Origin: Proteromonas lacertae
Taxonomy: Eukaryota; Sar; Bigyra; Opalinata; Proteromonadidae
DNA length: 30,861 bases
Direction of reading: 5' to 3'
NCBI GenBank assembly: GCA_002245135.1
Contig: NGBS01000636.1
Span: forward strand, 1-30,861
Shown: positions 17,748 to 26,366 of the stretch, piece after piece
Layout of the letters: each line of letters starts with the position of its first letter
Position numbering within the stretch: the stretch's first letter is position 1
Made by a program: the position numbers and the translations under genes
Notes under the pieces: model-generated
Databases searched by the model: none
Seen by the model: only the letters and a program-made list of their open reading frames with translations
What the model was told of the DNA's origin: nothing

Positions 17748-19610
17748 TTATATTCCTTTTACTGACGAAGAATTATTTTTACTGATTAATATATTTAAGA
17801 ATTCATTTAATTTTGTGTAATACTTTTTATTAAAAATAGTACAGTATGATATTGTATTAGAAAAATATGTTATAAATTTAGCTCTATGTAAATTTAGGTA
17901 TTCTATTTGTTTAATAACATACCTTTTTGAGTACTTAATGAAACAATCAGTTAAATGATTAAAATCTGCATAAATTTCAAAACCATTTTTATATAAAAAA
18001 CATCTTTCATTTTGACAATAATGTGATGTTAAATTCACATAATATACATTCTGTATATTTAACCTTTTTTGTAAATCTGTAGTACAATTAATATTTATAA
18101 TACAATATACATTATTATAAATATTATTAGATGAATATATTATATTTGGATTGAAAAATAGCCATGGATTATCAACAATAATAATTATTTTGTTAGTATT
18201 TCTAGATAGATAATAATTAAATAATTTATAATTTTTAATGTATGTATGATTATATTTTGTAGAAGGTAATGCGCAAAAACATTCAAAAACACTATAAGGA
18301 TTACCTATAATTCTTACAACTTTTTTAACCACTAAGTATCTTTCATCCAAAAAGAAATTTATCCAAAAGAAAATTAATATAATATAAAAACCAATTGATC
18401 TATATAGAGGAAAAAGAACTGTATTCCATTGACGTAAATGAGAATCTCCTAGTAATAATATATATTTATTATTTAAATTATTTATATTTACTCTTTCATA
18501 AAAAATACAACTGCTTTTTATTTTTTTATCCTGAATATACATAATACTACATTTGGTTTTATTGTTTTTATTGGAAATGTAACTTTTATAGGATTGTAGT
18601 TGAAGGAAAGTAATAAATAATATTATGATAATACTTACACTATATATTTTTATGTTTGATATATTTGATTTGACAAAGTAATTTTCTATAAATGAATAAA
18701 AGAACATGCTAACAATTATAACGGCAATGAAAGAAGTTTTTGAATAAAATACTAATAATGGATAGTGAATTAAATAAAAAGAATATGATAAAGAACCTAA
18801 CAACTGAAAAATTCTTATAGAAAATAATGAATTAGCATGTTGTTCTTGAATTAGCATTAAATATGAAGTTATTAGAGGAAAAGCCATCTTATAGTTAGGA
18901 TATTCTCCCAATGAGCATTCATAACTACTTATTACCCACATTCCTATTATAGTGCAGTCAAATAGAAATTTATATCTATGTATATCACCAAGATGTATTA
19001 TATTCATATAAGATCCAAACACTAATTCACATAATCTTGATTCAAAGGCATAATAAGAGTATCTATTATACTTTTTGGAATAATACAAGGAAAATATAAA
19101 CAAAATCATGAACAAAATTAATAAATTAACGCTTATATATTCTTTGTATAATATCTTAATAACAAAAGGCCATATAAAATAAAACTGATTTTCAACAGAT
19201 AAAGACCAATAATGTAATAAAGGAGTAGAAGTTAGTGTATTCGATTGTTCTAAATAATTCACTGAAATATAATAAAAATAATAATTAGCATATGAATATA
19301 AACAAGATATTATCTCTTTGGATCTTTTATAAGAAGCATATGGGTTTGATAATGATGAAAAATATATTATCAACAATACTAAGTTTGACATAGGCTGTAG
19401 TCGAAGTATTCTTCCTTTATAAAAGGAAATATAATAGTTATCTTTTTTAATTCTATTTATTAAGCTTCCTGTTATAAAATATCCTGATAATGTAAAAAAT
19501 ATATCTACCCCAATAAATCCTCCCTTAAAGTATGTATTTTTTTTATGAAAATAAAACACAAATATCATGGCAAAAAATCTTACCGACTGTAAATCATTTC
19601 TGAAATTCAT
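17748..19610 (-). CDS. Acyltransferase-3/SGNH O-acyltransferase, intact
   Basis: The protein has 620 residues, the usual length for the fused family. Residues 1-335 are the acyltransferase-3 membrane domain with about ten hydrophobic helices. Motifs are LQSVRFFAMIFVFYFH (R11 and H22 of R-x10-H), GVDIFFTLSGYF (34-45), RILRLQP and LLHYWSLSVENQFY, plus GSLSYSFYLIHYPL (271-284). Residues ~380-580 form a luminal SGNH domain with LLLGDSHLRQW (nucleophile Ser390) and a C-terminal DFNHLT (D549, H552) completing the triad. It would pass an acyl group through the membrane and place it on a sugar or mucin-like acceptor. It is the intact relative of the broken gene at 4279-5938. It sits inside the large inverted repeat pair, beside foldback element 2. 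Confidence 0.9.
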   Translation of the reverse strand: MNFRNDLQSVRFFAMIFVFYFHKKNTYFKGGFIGVDIFFTLSGYFITGSLINRIKKDNYYISFYKGRILRLQPMSNLVLLIIYFSSLSNPYASYKRSKEIISCLYSYANYYFYYISVNYLEQSNTLTSTPLLHYWSLSVENQFYFIWPFVIKILYKEYISVNLLILFMILFIFSLYYSKKYNRYSYYAFESRLCELVFGSYMNIIHLGDIHRYKFLFDCTIIGMWVISSYECSLGEYPNYKMAFPLITSYLMLIQEQHANSLFSIRIFQLLGSLSYSFYLIHYPLLVFYSKTSFIAVIIVSMFFYSFIENYFVKSNISNIKIYSVSIIIILFITFLQLQSYKSYISNKNNKTKCSIMYIQDKKIKSSCIFYERVNINNLNNKYILLLGDSHLRQWNTVLFPLYRSIGFYIILIFFWINFFLDERYLVVKKVVRIIGNPYSVFECFCALPSTKYNHTYIKNYKLFNYYLSRNTNKIIIIVDNPWLFFNPNIIYSSNNIYNNVYCIININCTTDLQKRLNIQNVYYVNLTSHYCQNERCFLYKNGFEIYADFNHLTDCFIKYSKRYVIKQIEYLNLHRAKFITYFSNTISYCTIFNKKYYTKLNEFLNILISKNNSSSVKGI

Positions 19611-19708
19611 TTCTAAACACTTTCTTTAAATGTTACAAAAATCGAAGATGTACTGAATTGGATTTAATGAAAAGCTATAAGAAGAGTTATATTAGAATAT
19701 TGCTGCTG

Positions 19709-20355
19709 TAGCTTGTTGTGTGTCGTTTGTCATAGTTGGCCATTTGTCTACCAGACACTTTTAAAACAAATTAAATGTATATTCTTACTTATCTTGATGA
19801 AAAATTGTTACTTTTATACTTACTTTGTTATATGACCTACCTCTGCAGTATACTATTTTGTTAATATAAATAGTTTGAATATTTGCGCCGTTTGTTTTCT
19901 AGAAATATTTGAAGCAAACTGAATTCATATTTAGCTAATATAAACTAAAATCCATTAGCTGAAATGATTAGAATAACTTAATGTTGATCATAAGACATTT
20001 AAAATGAAAATAGAAAATATATAATCAAGCCTCACTCAAGCCTATTTTTACATTTCTTTTTTTATATAGAAAGATTTAATAATTATTATATTCTAATCAT
20101 TTCAGCTAATGGATTTTAGTTTATATTAGCTAAATATACATTCAGTTTGCTTCAAATATTTCTAGAAAACAAACGGCGCAAATATTTAAACTATTTATAT
20201 TAACAAAATAGTATACTGCAGAGGTAGGTCATATAACAAAGTAAGTATAAAAGTAACAATTTTTCATCAAGATAAGTAAGAATATACATTTAATTTGTTT
20301 TAAAAGTGTCTGGTAGACAAACAGCTAACTATGACAAACGGCGTTCAACATAGCT
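19709..20355 (-). mobile_element. Foldback/MITE element, copy 2, with TAGCT target duplication
   Basis: The element (19714-20350, ends TGTTG and CAACA) is the reverse complement of copy 1 at 15140-15774, including arm-specific differences. The 113-bp centre is at 19976-20088. It is flanked by TAGCT at 19709-19713 and 20351-20355, a 5-bp target duplication. Near-identity to copy 1 shows recent mobility, which needed a transposase from elsewhere. Confidence 0.88.
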
Positions 20356-20494
20356 GTATATTATTTTATTATTCAACATACCATGTTCATCATTATAAAT
20401 AATTGCACTTCCTGTTAAGAGACCCATTTGCCAATACTAAGCAAGTTTTTTACTGTGGTTATGTTTATATTGGTCATACTACAGTGGAAGGCAT
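20356..20494. other. Short upstream region of the GT2-like gene
   Basis: 139 bp between the target duplication of foldback element 2 and the ATG at 20495. The element therefore lies directly in or next to the promoter of this gene. No recognised motif. Confidence 0.5.
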
Positions 20495-21466
20495 ATGAAT
20501 ATTATATACCATAATCAACAAAGAATAATTTCATTTATTATAATTAAACTTATTTATATGTTTATAAAAAATAAAACAAATGCCAAACTTTATGGCTGGT
20601 ACAAGTATTATGAAATTTTACAGCATTTAATTGCACGAATCTGTATGTCATTATATATTCAATTTATAATATTTATTTATTTTTGTCTCGCTATCATATT
20701 GTTTGAAGAAATGCAAATTATAAATAATAGTAAATTGAAATGCATTTCTCTTATTATACCTTCAACAGAAGAAGATTTTCTTAAATGTTATAAACAATTT
20801 TTTTATCATGACAATAGTTTTATAGTTGCTGAAGAAATAGTTCTTGCTATAAGCTCAGTTACAAAAATATTATTAATTAAGAGGATAGTGACTAATTTAA
20901 CCATCAGTTCAAAAATACGTTTAGGGTTGAGAAAGGGTGAACATAATGCTGCTTCTAATAGAAATTATGGATTTTTGTTAAGTAAGTGTGATATAATATC
21001 ATATTTTGATATGGATGACATTATGTCAGTGAATAGATTGAAAATACTAAGTGATGTATTTAGAAATGATAATACAATCGAATTTGTTTTACATAAATAC
21101 TCTGCAAAGTGTAATTTATTAAACAATAATATTATATCTAAAAGTATTAATAACCTAAGATATAATTTATCATATCATTATATTAATAGTATGTATGAGT
21201 TGAAACATACTAATGATATAACTAGCAACAGGTGGTGTTGCAAATATATTAATGAAATAAAACATGAATTGATTCATAATGGCTGGCCTACTATGAGAAG
21301 GTATATAATGAATAAACTTAGATATAATATAAAGTATAAATATGGTCAGGATTCAGAGTTTAATTCAAAGGTTATATTAGATGGATATAATATATCAATA
21401 CTAAATATAAGTTTAGGATATTACAAGAAAGATAACACATGCTTAAACTATAGAATTTGTGGATAA
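20495..21466 (+). CDS. GT2-like (GT-A) glycosyltransferase
   Basis: The protein has 323 residues; a hydrophobic anchor is at about 50-71. The catalytic domain opens CISLIIPSTEEDFLKCY. It has NAASNRNYGFLLSKCDIISY, then FDMDDIMSVNRLKIL (DMDD at 172-175). This is the 'N.aRN.G...a.gdyi.flDaDD...p.rl' block of GT2 enzymes, with DxDD as metal site. YGQDSEFNSKVIL (about 284-296) takes the place of the catalytic 'ED..l..rl' block. Two upstream Met residues at 22 and 51 are alternative starts, and Met51 would put the anchor at the N-terminus as in its neighbours. The gene ends only 4 bp from the stop codon of the convergent GT92. Confidence 0.75.
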   Translation: MNIIYHNQQRIISFIIIKLIYMFIKNKTNAKLYGWYKYYEILQHLIARICMSLYIQFIIFIYFCLAIILFEEMQIINNSKLKCISLIIPSTEEDFLKCYKQFFYHDNSFIVAEEIVLAISSVTKILLIKRIVTNLTISSKIRLGLRKGEHNAASNRNYGFLLSKCDIISYFDMDDIMSVNRLKILSDVFRNDNTIEFVLHKYSAKCNLLNNNIISKSINNLRYNLSYHYINSMYELKHTNDITSNRWCCKYINEIKHELIHNGWPTMRRYIMNKLRYNIKYKYGQDSEFNSKVILDGYNISILNISLGYYKKDNTCLNYRICG

Positions 21467-21470
21467 AGTA

Positions 21471-22616
21471 TCATAGATAATCTCGTAATATATTATTATT
21501 CATTAAATAAAATAAAGACTTATCATAAAACCATTTGCTACAATGATTTAACAATTTAAATGTAGGAATACGTGAATGATGAATGTGAGCAAAACTTCCT
21601 TTAACATAGATATTTTGATAATGTTGTGAATAATAATCAATATAATGTATATTAATTTTTAAAATTTTTTGAGGAGATGCTATAATGAATTTTCTATGAT
21701 AATAAGAATCTAAAAGACAGCATTTTAAAGTCATGTTTAAATATGTATCATTAATTATATGAAAATTTTTATTTTCAATAGTATCTTTTGTAGGACATAT
21801 AGCAGACCTAATATAAAATATATCTCCTGTTATATAATAATTAATTAGATCTTTGTAGCTATTAATTCCATCTAATAAAATCACTTCATCGAAATCAGAA
21901 AAAATAATATAATTTGAATTAAACATATTTCTATATAAACAATCATTATATTTAACAATTTGACCATAATAGAATGTTTGACTAAAATAATTTTCATTAT
22001 AAATATATATAATATGAAATTTAATATTCAAATATTCAAAATATTGCATATTTATGTAAGAATCTGATGAATATATAAAAACATCAGTTATACCATAAAA
22101 TCGATATAATTTAAGCGATTGTATTAATAAATTATATGAAACAAAATTTTTCAATGTAGTGATACATAAAGCATTCATTTTGTAAGATCCTTCATTGTAA
22201 TATACTTTATAATTTAAACCATTTATTTTTATGAGTTTTGGCGCAATTGTATTATTTTGAAGCAAAATTATAATATTTGCATACATACTTTTAAAATATA
22301 TTCCAGAGCTATCTCTTTTAAAAAACACATATTTATAATTGCATGAAACATTCTTTCCATTTACAATATAACTACAATTTAATTGAACTTTATATGATAT
22401 CAAAGCAATAATTCTTAATATATTATATCTATAATCATAGTAACAAGAAAATATAATCAATGAATTTGATAATAGAGTTAAATTGACACTATCGTAAAAT
22501 ATTTCAATTACTTGAATGTTATATAGAATAGTATGATATATACAAAATAACGAAAATAATAATATAAATATATTGATAATATAGATTATTTTGATAGTAG
22601 CTATACTAAATAACAT
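21471..22616 (-). CDS. GT92 (DUF23) glycosyltransferase
   Basis: The protein has 381 residues, with a signal anchor at about 8-30. Family blocks in order are ALCITTLKNFVSYNLLIQSLKLYRFYGITDVFIY, given here only as the ~149-182 region. FYYGQIVKYNDCLYRN (216-231) and IIFSDFDEVILLDG (237-250, DFDE metal site) follow, with FAHIHHSR near the end. GT92 enzymes (GALT-1 type) add beta-galactose to fucose or GlcNAc of N-glycans in the Golgi. They are abundant in nematodes and other invertebrates. The only usable ATG overlaps the 3' end of the upstream fucosyltransferase-like gene by 16 nt, which hints at one shared transcript. A galactosylating enzyme next to a fucosyltransferase makes functional sense. 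Confidence 0.88.
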   Translation of the reverse strand: MLFSIATIKIIYIINIFILLFSLFCIYHTILYNIQVIEIFYDSVNLTLLSNSLIIFSCYYDYRYNILRIIALISYKVQLNCSYIVNGKNVSCNYKYVFFKRDSSGIYFKSMYANIIILLQNNTIAPKLIKINGLNYKVYYNEGSYKMNALCITTLKNFVSYNLLIQSLKLYRFYGITDVFIYSSDSYINMQYFEYLNIKFHIIYIYNENYFSQTFYYGQIVKYNDCLYRNMFNSNYIIFSDFDEVILLDGINSYKDLINYYITGDIFYIRSAICPTKDTIENKNFHIINDTYLNMTLKCCLLDSYYHRKFIIASPQKILKINIHYIDYYSQHYQNIYVKGSFAHIHHSRIPTFKLLNHCSKWFYDKSLFYLMNNNILRDYL

Positions 22617-23560
22617 TTATTTAGATTTCTATTACATGATTCAGATGTAAATGAACTCATTTTCGTTCCTAAAATAACATCACAATTGGATAATAATATA
22701 AATTCTGATACGATTCTAATAGAATCATCATTGATATAACGTTTATATAATACAAAACGTGAATGAGTTATATTACCTTTAAATTTAATTATGAGCGATT
22801 GATTATGAAAACAGTTATTAATTGCATTTATATAATATTTATTATCTGATATAACATAAACATAAGTTATGTTGTATTTTGACATTATCTGTTTTGATTT
22901 AGATATGAAAAGTTTTATATTAATTATTTTAAATGTATGTTCAGTATAATGAATGTTAAATATACCAGACCTTATATGAATTCCTAGTACTTTACTGTAT
23001 TTTTTAATTGAATTAAAAGAATTTACATATTTTTTAATATGATTAGAAGGGATTAATATTTCTGTATAGAATATTCTATTAAAAAAATATCTATCAAATA
23101 TTAGTGTAGAATATATATATTTTAACATCTTCATTTTTTTAGAATGATCAAATATTTTTACTATGTAAAGTATATAGTTATTAATTTCTGTAATTGAAAA
23201 ATCATCGTTCAAATTTTTACTAATATTGTAAATGACTCTATAGTTAATACGTTTAAACAGCGTTAGATTATATTTTCTACCCTTATTTATTAGTTTATTT
23301 GGAAAATCAAAGTAATATATAATTGAATTCCATCCTTCTAGCAAAAACTTTCTGTTACAAAAATATGATAAATACATTGTACTTAATAAACCTCTTAACG
23401 TATTTGCTAAACCTGCTGAAGGATTTACTAAATATATTACTCTCTTGCAGTTTAAATCTGCAAAATGCAACAATATGGATTTAAAACAATATTTTTCATT
23501 ATTAGTATAAATAATGTAAATTAATAGAAATAAATATATAAATAATATTATAATACACAA
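22601..23560 (-). CDS. Fucosyltransferase-like (GT-B) enzyme
   Basis: The frame is about 319 codons and starts at a TTG (23560). I find no in-frame ATG before an upstream stop, so the true start may lie on a spliced leader exon or be lost. A signal anchor (about 2-20) precedes NPSAGLANTLRGLLS (47-61), the 'GG.gN.lrg...a..lA' loop. Then come RKFLLEGW, LGIHIRSG (192-199, with H195 and R197, the GDP-fucose-binding 'HxR' block) and VSEFILLSNCDVILGT, then SSFTSESC, the C-terminal fucosyltransferase block. Fold class: alpha-1,2/1,6-fucosyltransferase and protein O-fucosyltransferase group; the exact family is unclear. Its first ~63 bases belong to the second inverted repeat and are also present, truncated, at 16966-17028. 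Confidence 0.7.
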   Translation of the reverse strand: MCIIILFIYLFLLIYIIYTNNEKYCFKSILLHFADLNCKRVIYLVNPSAGLANTLRGLLSTMYLSYFCNRKFLLEGWNSIIYYFDFPNKLINKGRKYNLTLFKRINYRVIYNISKNLNDDFSITEINNYILYIVKIFDHSKKMKMLKYIYSTLIFDRYFFNRIFYTEILIPSNHIKKYVNSFNSIKKYSKVLGIHIRSGIFNIHYTEHTFKIINIKLFISKSKQIMSKYNITYVYVISDNKYYINAINNCFHNQSLIIKFKGNITHSRFVLYKRYINDDSIRIVSEFILLSNCDVILGTKMSSFTSESCNRNLNKCYLV

Positions 23561-24296
23561 ATATTGTATAAAAAATATTTTCTCTATAATACTAGTATAT
23601 GTCAGGGTTATATAAATCAGTCATTAACTTTGTAAAGCCTATCTGTCGTAGGTTTTCAAAATTATACTGACCGACAATGACCTCTAGTAACTATTAGCTA
23701 AAATCTTTTGTAATATGTGTTTCTAATCATGAAATCATGTACATTAACAATATAATCCTATATGTATCATTCTATAAAAGAACAAATTAACCGAAGGTTT
23801 ATGATTTCTTACTATTCTTGTTATTTGATTTTATACTTTTCAATGAGTAATACTATTATGTTATATATTTAATATAAAGTTTAGAATGATATTAAAAATT
23901 TGAAAGAAAAAGGACAAACTATTTTTGGCTTGATAAAAATGTATTTCTATATTTTCACACTTACAATCATTTAGAATGAATTGTTGTAATATCTATGCAT
24001 ATGTTAATGTTAGACAGTTAGGGTTATATTGAATAATAGAAGAGGAATATGGTTAATTGGAAATGATTTTGTTGTTTGATTGGTTATGATAAAGTTGAAA
24101 ATGATAATTCTTTCAAGTAATATTCACAATTATCAGATATTGGAATATTATCTGCTATTTCTATTGCTATTGATTATATTAATGTAGGTAATAATAGTAG
24201 TTGCAATAAAAAACATTCGATTAGGCTCGAATGTTCGATTCATTTTCTTTAGCTTTCTTTTGTTTTTATTTGTTTTATAAAATACATCATATATAA
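23498..24296 (-). repeat. Second inverted duplication, right arm (~799 bp)
   Basis: The partner of 16230-17028. Its inner end is continuous with the body of the fucosyltransferase-like gene, so this is the source copy. It ends 42 bp before the ATG of the next gene. A 277-bp internal piece (23756-24032) occurs a third time at 26250-26526 in direct orientation. No convincing gene lies in 23561-24338; the short minus-strand frame at 24148-24339 is present in both arms without homology. Confidence 0.93.
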
Positions 24297-24338
24297 GCAT
24301 TTTTGCACAATTTAATATCTTTAATTTCTGTTTATACA

Positions 24339-24977
24339 ATGAGCGTAGAAAATTCTAAGCAATCTAAAAAGGTTAATCTATGTTTGAATAACTTAGATAA
24401 GCATATAATAATGCGATGTTTCAGAAATGATGGTAAAATTAGATCTCCCACTAGAACTAAACTTTATAATTACATCTCTGGTATGAAGTCTGAACTCACA
24501 TACAACGAAATTAGATATATACTACAGTACATTGATCCAGAGTATCAATGCGATGTAGAAGAAAGGCTTAAAAAAGGCTTATGGTTTAGAGACTTAAGTA
24601 AAGAATTCGCAATAGATGAGAACAATTTACCTCCATTCTCATCATCATCATTCATTAGAAGTTTTAATAACAAAGAGAAGAGGACTATGGGTCAAAAAAG
24701 GATTATAGAAAACCAACAAAACATTCAACAACAATTAAAGAAGATAATTAATCTAAATGAACAAGTCAAGAAGATGATCCCATCTGAGACACTTATTAAA
24801 AACACATCAAAAGTAATAAATAGTAATTATATTACACTTTATTCTCTAAATAATAGAGAAAATAATAGTAATAACAATCTATCTCTTAATAGCATTAATG
24901 ATATCGCACGTGATGAATGTTATATGAGTTACAACAATCTATTTAATGATTGTTTGAATAATGGTTATATGTATTAA
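24339..24977 (+). CDS. Unrecognised soluble protein with coiled coil
   Basis: I chose the ATG at 24339 (MSVENSKQ); the longer frame begins with TTG. It has 212 residues and no signal peptide or membrane helix. Residues ~15-90 are basic and helical, with LYNYISGMKSELTYNEIRY and EERLKKGLWFRDLSKEF. A Ser-rich linker follows (PPFSSSSF). Then comes a Gln/Lys heptad-like stretch (ENQQNIQQQLKKIINLNEQ, about 129-147), and finally an Asn-rich tail with NNRENNSNNN. I do not recognise the family. It opens a run of three small plus-strand genes outside the glycan island; its 5' flank lies in the repeat arm. Confidence 0.6.
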   Translation: MSVENSKQSKKVNLCLNNLDKHIIMRCFRNDGKIRSPTRTKLYNYISGMKSELTYNEIRYILQYIDPEYQCDVEERLKKGLWFRDLSKEFAIDENNLPPFSSSSFIRSFNNKEKRTMGQKRIIENQQNIQQQLKKIINLNEQVKKMIPSETLIKNTSKVINSNYITLYSLNNRENNSNNNLSLNSINDIARDECYMSYNNLFNDCLNNGYMY

Positions 24978-25060
24978 TATGTCTTTTATAGTTTTATTTT
25001 GTTTTTTGTTCAATTTTTTAAATTAAATTGCTCAATTACTTTTAAAAATCTCTGTTTTGA

Positions 25061-25336
25061 ATGGAAATAGATTATTTTAACATATTTCTGAGCGTCTTAG
25101 TCTTTATTCTCTATATTATAGCTATGGCATTGTGGAAATATATGAAATCTCACAATTGCTTACCTAATTCACAAGAGCTGTCAGATATGAGAGTCAATAT
25201 GAATGAGATTATAGAGAGAAGTCTTGCTCATGAAGAAACTATCAACAATTTAAAAAGTCGGATTGTAATTAATGACATTTTGAAAAGCAAATCAAATATA
25301 AACTCAAAGATAGGTAGATATAAACAAACTATTTAA
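25061..25336 (+). CDS. Small single-pass membrane protein with coiled coil
   Basis: The protein has 91 residues. Residues 5-26 (FNIFLSVLVFILYIIAMALW) form one hydrophobic helix, followed by a cytosolic or luminal part predicted as coiled coil (about 40-75, with MNEIIERSLAHEETINNLKS). It ends in a basic tail. The layout recalls small tail- or signal-anchored adaptor or SNARE-like proteins, but no family motif is visible. It lies 83 bp after the stop of the previous gene on the same strand. Confidence 0.55.
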   Translation: MEIDYFNIFLSVLVFILYIIAMALWKYMKSHNCLPNSQELSDMRVNMNEIIERSLAHEETINNLKSRIVINDILKSKSNINSKIGRYKQTI

Positions 25337-25481
25337 ATATATATTGTTATTATGTTATTAAATTGTTTATATATTGTTATTTAAAGTTTTTAAAAATTTG
25401 GGTTATTAAAAATAAACAAAAATAAATTAACCCAATTTACGTTTCATATTTTCTTAATTATTATTTTTTAAGTTAATATCT

Positions 25482-26366
25482 ATGGCTAGGACTAGACCAA
25501 GTTGTTGTATGAAAACAGGAAGATGTAATGTATTAATATTTGTCTATTTATTTTAGTATGCAACAAATGATAAAGAAAATGAGCATTTAAAAGCTCAATT
25601 AGAAACTGGTATAATTTATATCTATACTTTTATAGAAGATAAACATATCTATAATGAATTAAAGAACACAGACAGTATAATTGTTCTTGATGATATAAAT
25701 TTTTGTTGTCATTATATATTTGAAATTTTAACCAGGAGTATAGGAGTTGATAACAGTTTTATAATGGTTCTAGTTGTTATTGTGGATGAAATATCAAAAT
25801 TAATACACAATTTCAAATCTGATCTAATTAAAGACTGGTTTGAGAGCACAGTTATATTTATATTATTAAAATATTATCAATATATATTATTATTATCCAA
25901 ATACTCCAAAAAAATACTTGATAACATTTATTTTCATTTACATTATCTTCATAGTATTATACAATCAATAGAAAAGTATAATGGATTTAATGATATAAAT
26001 ATTTTAAATGCAATGGAAAAGTTTCTTTTATATAACACTAATCTATCAAATATGGATTCTAATCGAAGAAAAGCTTTTTATAACAATTTGGATATATGTA
26101 GCAGAAAATTCAATAATACTTATGCTACAGAATTCATTAATTCATTCATTAGTGATTTTAAAATAACAATTGTAGAAAATAAATTCAATTTAGAAAAATA
26201 TTATATCAATTACTTATGTAAATATTATCCTAGTAATTATATACAGTTTTCCTATATGTATCATTCTATAAAAGAACAAATTAACCGAAGGTTTATGATT
26301 TCTTACTATTCTTGTTATTTGATTTTATACTTTTCAATGAGTAATACTATTATGTTATATATTTAA
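25482..26366 (+). CDS. Unrecognised helical protein, two exons, C-terminus from a repeat
   Basis: Exon 1 (25482-25529) encodes 16 residues starting MARTRPSCCMK. A 27-nt intron (25530-25556) removes an in-frame TAG. Exon 2 (25557-26366) continues in phase 0 with YATNDKENEHLK. The product is about 285 residues and mostly helical, with hydrophobic stretches near MVLVVIVDEI and FILLKYYQYILLL that could be a membrane hairpin. The middle is rich in Asn and Lys. The last ~38 residues (from about YMYHSIKEQ) are encoded by the 277-bp repeat shared with 23756-24032 and its inverse in the left arm. The gene's natural 3' end was therefore replaced or extended by repeat sequence. Family unknown. If splicing fails, the short frame from 25764 would be the product. 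Confidence 0.5.
25530..25556 (+). other. 27-nt intron
   Basis: GTATTAATATT..TTATTTTAG. The length is a multiple of three, and it removes the only stop (TAG at 25554-25556) between an ATG at 25482 and the open frame ending at 26366. Ends and T-rich tail match the 29-nt intron at 1100-1128. Confidence 0.6.

Noticed and set aside
16230-24296. The whole 8-kb unit as one large transposon with long inverted ends
   Set aside because: The left arm ends in a cut piece of a gene that is whole on the right, and no target duplication is seen at the outer edges, so segmental duplication fits better.
25482-25529. MARTRPSCCMKTGR resembles the histone H3 N-terminus (MARTKQTARKSTGG)
   Set aside because: The likeness covers a handful of residues with Cys in place of key positions, and nothing downstream looks like a histone.
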